From assembly GCA_030146905.1 (NCBI GenBank), contig JASLAV010000146.1, positions 1 through 8,171 of the forward strand: a stretch of 8,171 bases of DNA, in the 5' to 3' direction. Position numbers and translations under genes: made by a program. Below, piece by piece: positions 5,940 to 8,171 of the stretch. The stretch is from Lentzea sp. GTDB lineage: Bacteria; Actinomycetota; Actinomycetes; Mycobacteriales; Pseudonocardiaceae. The notes beneath the pieces are model-generated. The model did no database searches. It saw nothing but the letters and a program-made list of their open reading frames with translations, and had not been told where the DNA came from. Numbering within the stretch: the first letter of the stretch is position 1; the number at the start of each line of letters is the position of its first letter.

Positions 5940-8123
5940 TCAGATCCGGCCGAGCCGCAGGAACACCGACTCGCCGGGAGCGTCGTCCACACCGTCGTTG
6001 TCCACCACGCCGACCAGCCGCCTGAACGGCCCGGAGCCGACCACCGCGAGGCCTTCCGGCTTGTCGTGCGTGGTGGCGCCGTCCGCCTGGAGCGCGGGGA
6101 GGAGGTCCTTGGCCAACGCCTTGGACACCAACGGCTTCGGGTTGCCCGCGGGCGTGGGCGACACACCGCTGATGTCAACGCGGTAGACCTTCTTCGTCCT
6201 GGCCGCGTCACCGCGCTGGTTGTCGCGTTCCAGGACCAGCAGGGTGCGGTCGTCCACCGCGGTGATCTCGGACAGGCCGATCCACGCACCGGCCTGAGCG
6301 GCGTCGAGCGGGTACGCGGCGAACGCCCACTCGCCGGTCGCCGCCGTGTACCGGGCCAGGGTGGCCTGGCCGGGACTGTCCGACTTCCACTCCCGCTGCA
6401 CGGCGAGCCACACCTGCTCGGACCTGCCGCCACCGGTGACGGTCACGCCCTCGAACCCGTTGCCGGTGGCGGTGTTCGCGACGGACGCGGGCAGAGGGAT
6501 CTCACGCGTGACAGCGCCCGACGCCGACACCTCCAGGAGCAGGTTGGGCTTCTGCTTGCCGTCACCCTCCACCGCGACCCAGTAACCGCCGCCCCTGCGC
6601 GCGGCGATGCCTTCGCCGTCGTAACCGGCGGGCAGACCGTCCTTGGTGAGCGCCAGTTCCTTGCGAACCCGTGCCGGTGCCGCCACGGTGTCGATGGTCA
6701 GGATCCGGGTAGGGCTGTACGCCGCGTCCGTCACGGAGACGACGTCGCGGTGGTTGCCGGGAATCCCGGAAAGCCCCGACAGAGCACCGAACCCGATGCC
6801 GTCCGACACGATCGACGGCGTGCCCTCGTTGTGCGCCAACGACAACGCCAGCGGCTTGCGGGTCAGCCGGTACCCGCTGAGCGACGACCGGATGCCGTCG
6901 GAGGCCGAGTCCTCCTCCGCGGACACCACGAGCGTGCCGGTCGCGGGGATCGGCAACAGGCCTTCCGGCGCGACACCGGTCGGCAGAGCCTGCACGAAGC
7001 GGGGCTTGCGCGGGTTGTTCACGTCGTACACCGCGACGAGGTTGGCGCGTTCCATGCCGACGAACGCGTACCTGTCACGACCGAACGAGGCGACGGCCAA
7101 GCCCTCAGGCTCGACGCCCTTGTTGTCCGACCGGCCGTCCGGGTACTGACCCTGCTCGATCGCAATCCGCTGGAGCTCGTCGCCAGAGGAGCGCACGACC
7201 TCGCCCGAGTCGGCGTCGAAGATCGTCCACGTGCGCGAGCCACCACGGTAGTCGCCCTCGTCCGCGGTGCCGATCGTGCGGTCGTCCAGCCAGGCGACGG
7301 CATCCGGCTCACGTGCGGCGGTGATGGTCCCGGTCGGCGAGATCCTCCCGTCGTCCTCGGTGTCGACGCCCGTGACCGTGACCGTGCCCGCCGAGAAGTG
7401 CTTCACGACCTTGCCGGAACGCAGGTCCACGATCGCGATGTGGTTGTTCTCCTGCAGCGTGACGGCCACCTGGCCGCGACCGTTGACGCTGACGTACTCC
7501 GGCTCGGGGTCGGTCGGCGCGACCTGAGCGATCCCGGTCAGCTCGACCTTGCGCACCTGCCAAGAGGCCGGCCCGCTCCCGATCAGGTCGACGATCGCCA
7601 GGTACCCAGCGGGAGCCTGCGGGATCTCGCCCTCGTTGACGTCCTCGTCACGCTCGTTCTCGATCGCGACGGCCGCGTACCGGCCGTCCTTGGAGATGTC
7701 GATCGAGTCGGGCTGACCACCGAGGTCGTGCGTGGCCACGACGGCACGCTCGGCGATGTCGACGACGACCAGCACACCCGACGGCTCGGCGTGCGACTGG
7801 GAGGTGTTGACCGCGACCAGCGCCAGGCCGCCGACGACGTCGACGGACGTCGGCTCACCGGGCATCGCCAGCACACCGTCGGGCGTGAGCTTTCCGCCAG
7901 CCTTGGCGAACCCGATCCGGCGCGCGGGCGAGTCCGTGTAGACGACCAGCCTGCCGTCCGCGGTGGCCGCGGCGATCTCGGCGGCCGTGTGCTCACCGGC
8001 CGAGCTGTTCCGGAACACCGGCATCGTGTCGAAGCGCTGGAACCGCGACGGCGCCGACGCCGCGGCGGGTGCGGCCGACACGAGCAACACGAAGGCCACC
8101 AGGCCTGTGCAGAACCGGACCAC
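5940..8123 (-). CDS. Secreted two-propeller protein, phytase/esterase-like C-terminus
   Basis: A 727-residue exported protein. Residues 1-24 look like a Sec signal peptide (Arg3, hydrophobic core 7-18, Ala-rich end), with cleavage likely after Ala22 or Ala24; Cys5 is not in a lipobox. Residues about 28-420 resemble the choice-of-anchor-I type beta-propeller: PEYVSV and TLQENNHIAIVDL (208-234), AREPDAVAWL then TADEGD (270-291), NKGVEPEGLAV (334-344), YAFVGMERANLVAVYDV (352-368) and APEGLL (385-390). Residues about 430-727 match the phytase-like esterase family: DGEGIA (502-507), GYWVAVEGDG, GFEGV (556-560), GLSEITAVDDRTLLVLERD (616-634) and VVDNDG (706-711). Acidic residues suggest metal binding in such propellers. 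No sortase motif or C-terminal membrane anchor is seen, so it is probably released. The substrate (phytate, another phosphoester, or none) cannot be told. The start is GTG, with a strong ribosome site. Confidence 0.88.
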   Translation of the reverse strand: MVRFCTGLVAFVLLVSAAPAAASAPSRFQRFDTMPVFRNSSAGEHTAAEIAAATADGRLVVYTDSPARRIGFAKAGGKLTPDGVLAMPGEPTSVDVVGGLALVAVNTSQSHAEPSGVLVVVDIAERAVVATHDLGGQPDSIDISKDGRYAAVAIENERDEDVNEGEIPQAPAGYLAIVDLIGSGPASWQVRKVELTGIAQVAPTDPEPEYVSVNGRGQVAVTLQENNHIAIVDLRSGKVVKHFSAGTVTVTGVDTEDDGRISPTGTITAAREPDAVAWLDDRTIGTADEGDYRGGSRTWTIFDADSGEVVRSSGDELQRIAIEQGQYPDGRSDNKGVEPEGLAVASFGRDRYAFVGMERANLVAVYDVNNPRKPRFVQALPTGVAPEGLLPIPATGTLVVSAEEDSASDGIRSSLSGYRLTRKPLALSLAHNEGTPSIVSDGIGFGALSGLSGIPGNHRDVVSVTDAAYSPTRILTIDTVAAPARVRKELALTKDGLPAGYDGEGIAARRGGGYWVAVEGDGKQKPNLLLEVSASGAVTREIPLPASVANTATGNGFEGVTVTGGGRSEQVWLAVQREWKSDSPGQATLARYTAATGEWAFAAYPLDAAQAGAWIGLSEITAVDDRTLLVLERDNQRGDAARTKKVYRVDISGVSPTPAGNPKPLVSKALAKDLLPALQADGATTHDKPEGLAVVGSGPFRRLVGVVDNDGVDDAPGESVFLRLGRI

Positions 8124-8127
8124 TGGT

Positions 8128-8133
8128 CCTCCT
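8128..8133 (-). promoter_or_regulatory. Ribosome binding site of the secreted protein gene
   Basis: The minus strand reads AGAGGAGGACCA before the GTG start at 8123. AGGAGG occupies 8128-8133, and the GAGG at 8131-8134 gives a 7-base spacing. This fixes the GTG start, which also places the signal peptide correctly at the N-terminus. Confidence 0.8.
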
Positions 8134-8171
8134 CTTGAGCTCGGAGGCGCGCATTGTGTCCGACCCAGTGG
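8134..8171 (-). promoter_or_regulatory. Partial upstream region of the secreted protein gene
   Basis: This is the beginning of the upstream region on the minus strand, cut by the window edge. A CACAAT at 8153-8158 loosely resembles a -10 element and lies about 30 bases before the start codon. Its -35 partner would fall outside the window, so the promoter cannot be judged. Confidence 0.2.

Noticed and set aside
5889..8138. A 749-codon plus-strand frame opposite the secreted propeller protein.
   Set aside because: The minus-strand product has a signal peptide, a strong ribosome site and family motifs. The plus-strand product is Arg/Gly/Asp-rich low-complexity sequence, a codon-bias shadow.

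Overview
The window looks like chromosomal DNA of a high-GC actinomycete. The base composition is strongly GC-rich, codon third positions are almost all G or C, GTG starts are common, and the gene set (an actinobacterial-type SNF2 helicase with a SWIM partner, and a secreted phytase-like protein) fits the Pseudonocardiaceae and relatives. The family-level placement is an inference from protein style, not from a marker gene.

Layout. Positions 1-128 are a perfect 8-bp tandem array (16 copies, running off the left edge). Its minus strand is an uninterrupted series of G-quadruplex motifs. Positions 129-562 hold no convincing gene but several tiers of short degenerate tandem repeats (13, 14 and 15 bp periods) and small inverted repeats. 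A minus-strand gene (563-2029) encodes a 488-residue member of the HAL/PAL/TAL aromatic amino acid lyase family. Its residues for building and using the MIO cofactor are altered: the Ala-Ser-Gly triad is gone, the NGT asparagine is Ser, and the second catalytic Tyr is Phe. A 45-bp gap separates its start from a divergent plus-strand operon: a 992-residue SNF2-family ATPase (2075-5053) overlapping by 8 bp a 279-residue SWIM zinc-finger protein (5046-5885). A strong inverted repeat (5893-5926) sits between this operon and a convergent minus-strand gene (5940-8123). That gene encodes a secreted 727-residue protein with an N-terminal choice-of-anchor-I-like propeller and a C-terminal phytase/esterase-like domain.

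How the genes relate. The SNF2 ATPase and SWIM protein are very probably a functional pair acting on DNA or nucleoprotein, since they are translationally coupled. The lyase-like protein shares only the short divergent promoter region with them, and no functional link is visible. The secreted propeller protein is a separate transcription unit. The most interesting points are the lyase homologue with a non-canonical active site and the G-quadruplex array downstream of it.
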